Source: Candidatus Villigracilis proximus (GTDB lineage Bacteria > Chloroflexota > Anaerolineae > Anaerolineales > Villigracilaceae). Taken from it: 64,000 nt of DNA. Below the pieces are notes generated by a model. That model worked only from the letters and a program-made list of their open reading frames with translations, ran no database searches and had not been told where the DNA came from. Position numbers and translations under genes: made by a program. Below, piece after piece: positions 63,230-64,000 of this stretch; within the stretch, counting starts at the first letter, position 1; each line of letters opens with the position of its first letter. The stretch is from assembly GCA_016715195.1 (NCBI GenBank), contig JADKBB010000007.1, positions 1-64,000 of the forward strand, in the 5' to 3' direction.

Positions 63230-63342
63230 AGGCAAAAGATTATACCCGTAATATTGGTACCGGCTTTTGATTGACTCGTGCAAGGTAGTGTGTTATTTTA
63301 TATACAGTAGTAAACGGTAGGTTACGTTGGTTTGAAGAACAG

Positions 63343-63378
63343 CCACAGCTCACAGTTTCTGTGAGCTGTTTTGTTTTG
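63343..63378 (+). terminator. Hairpin with T run ahead of the cold-shock gene
   Basis: ACAGCTCACAG at 63345-63355 pairs with CTGTGAGCTGT at 63359-63369 around TTT, followed by TTTGTTTTG. It is 60 bases before the csp ATG. It may be an attenuator in the csp leader or a terminator of upstream readthrough. Confidence 0.6.
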
Positions 63379-63439
63379 ACCTCCGATGGAACAAACAGAT
63401 TTACCCAATTCTTTTTTTCAATTGCCAAAGGAGGCAAAA

Positions 63440-63652
63440 ATGTCTGATCGTATCATTGGTACAGTAAAGTGGTTCAACGGTGACAAGGGCTTCGGTTTCA
63501 TCGAGCGCGAAGGCGGAGCGGATGTATTCGTCCATTTCTCTGCCATTCAGGGTGACGGTTTCCGTAACCTGACTGAAGGCCAGAAAGTTGAATTCGTTGT
63601 TGAAAAAGGACCCAAGGGTCCTCAGGCAACGAACGTCACCGTTCTTAGCTAA
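63440..63652 (+). CDS. Cold-shock protein (CspA family)
   Basis: 70 residues with both RNA-binding motifs, KGFGFIE (RNP1) and VFVHF (RNP2), in IGTVKWFNGDKGFGFIERE...DVFVHFSAI. ATG 63440 behind AAAGGAGG was chosen over upstream in-frame codons that encode a poor leader. The 5' leader holds a hairpin, as csp leaders often do for cold control. A terminator follows. Confidence 0.97.
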   Translation: MSDRIIGTVKWFNGDKGFGFIEREGGADVFVHFSAIQGDGFRNLTEGQKVEFVVEKGPKGPQATNVTVLS

Positions 63653-63662
63653 TCGCAATAAT

Positions 63663-63696
63663 AAAAAGCCTGACGCGAAAGCGTCAGGCTTTTTTG
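63663..63696 (+). terminator. Rho-independent terminator
   Basis: AAAAAGCCTGACGC, GAAA loop, GCGTCAGGCTTTTTT. It ends the cold-shock gene. Confidence 0.93.
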
Positions 63697-63715
63697 ATTC
63701 TTGGGGGAGAATAGC

Positions 63716-64000
63716 TTATTGTGCTGCTGAGAATACCAACTTTCCATTTTTAGAGCGCCTATGCATACACTCGCCCCAAATTTCCTGTGGATAGATAATG
63801 GCGTTCGTTCCGGGGAGTTGTTCAATGGATAAGCCGGTATTCAAGTCGATGCCAACTTGTTGATAGGCTTTATAGATCAGTTGACTGCAATAAAAAGTCT
63901 CTTCGGTTTCGGCGTTGAGGAAGTTTAGGTTGTAAGGTTTTCCAACTTGTGCGAGACAATACTTTGCCACCGTGGCGCGCATTTGGAATTCCTCTTCTTC
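63716..64000 (-). CDS. Papain-like amidase, YiiX/NlpC-P60-like, partial
   Basis: The frame is open to the window edge (EEEEFQM...), so the 5' part is missing; the inner ATG at 63982 is not the start. The visible 95 residues show YCLAQVGKPYNLNFLNAETEETFYCSQLIYKAYQQVGIDLN, the 'permuted' papain-like fold with a catalytic Cys in FYCSQLIYKAY. Members hydrolyse peptide or lipid amides. The end is MHRRSKNGKLVFSAAQ. Confidence 0.75.
   Translation of the reverse strand, partial: EEEEFQMRATVAKYCLAQVGKPYNLNFLNAETEETFYCSQLIYKAYQQVGIDLNTGLSIEQLPGTNAIIYPQEIWGECMHRRSKNGKLVFSAAQ

Overview
The window looks like chromosomal DNA of a free-living bacterium, most likely a Chloroflexota (class Anaerolineae) genome, possibly a long-read metagenome assembly. 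That assignment is an inference. It rests on the gene repertoire (Tad/Flp pilus genes with a CpaE/TadZ-like regulator, GAF-rich histidine kinases, TolB-like and PBP-like lipoproteins, a long TPR protein with 'PDWL' repeats, and DUF2905 near ruvB and queA) and on intergenic DNA full of short dispersed 'phrases'. No 16S or other decisive marker is present. About a dozen genes carry a single frameshift, mostly at short A/T homopolymers. I treat these as probable consensus errors and describe such genes as one feature.

Layout. 1-2.5 kb: decayed genes, including a TPR/zinc-finger/PD-(D/E)XK nuclease relic, and palindromic repeats. 2.5-16 kb: housekeeping and small metabolic genes (mgsA, a DAO-type oxidoreductase, SUI1, a HypA-like protein, SDR, rhodanese, recJ, tgt, uppP, an M20 peptidase), then a membrane protein plus winged-helix regulator pair behind a textbook promoter with a 31-bp palindromic operator. 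16.4-26.5 kb: an export operon with two MacB/LolD-like ATPases (one fused to a cyclic-nucleotide-binding-like domain), three GAF/receiver signalling proteins, an FtsX-type permease and a HlyD-type adaptor. 26.5-29.5 kb: three tandem GEMM-type (c-di-GMP-I class) riboswitch-like domains and an attenuator-like hairpin ahead of a receiver-TadZ protein, a Flp pilin with a large C-terminal domain and a membrane protein. 29.5-33.9 kb: ruvB, DUF2905, queA and a family-5 uracil-DNA glycosylase. 33.8-37.1 kb: two alpha/beta hydrolases, a peroxiredoxin-like gene with an in-frame TGA exactly at the catalytic Cys (candidate selenoprotein), and an S51-like/CysRS-tail fusion. 37.3-45.6 kb: pyrimidine-nucleoside phosphorylase, the PDWL/TPR protein, ndk, rsfS, thpR, a receiver protein, DUF1684, and an ECF sigma/anti-sigma pair.

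45.9-59.1 kb is a potassium island: a 32-aa ORF, kdpF, kdpA, kdpB, an unannotated 57-aa membrane ORF, kdpC, kdpD and kdpE run forward. A KimA/YdaO-like permease, a Usp-like membrane protein and a second, shortened KdpD-like kinase with its regulator run in reverse. 59.2-59.6 kb: a tRNA-Val(CAC) followed by three copies of its 3' part, each with its own terminator hairpin. 59.6-64 kb: LysM/M23 peptidase, MFS exporter, NAD-dependent epimerase, cold-shock protein and a partial papain-like amidase.

The most interesting points are the triple riboswitch over the Flp pilus genes, the candidate Sec peroxiredoxin with a hairpin just after its UGA, the extra small membrane protein inside the kdp operon, and the tRNA-fragment/terminator array.
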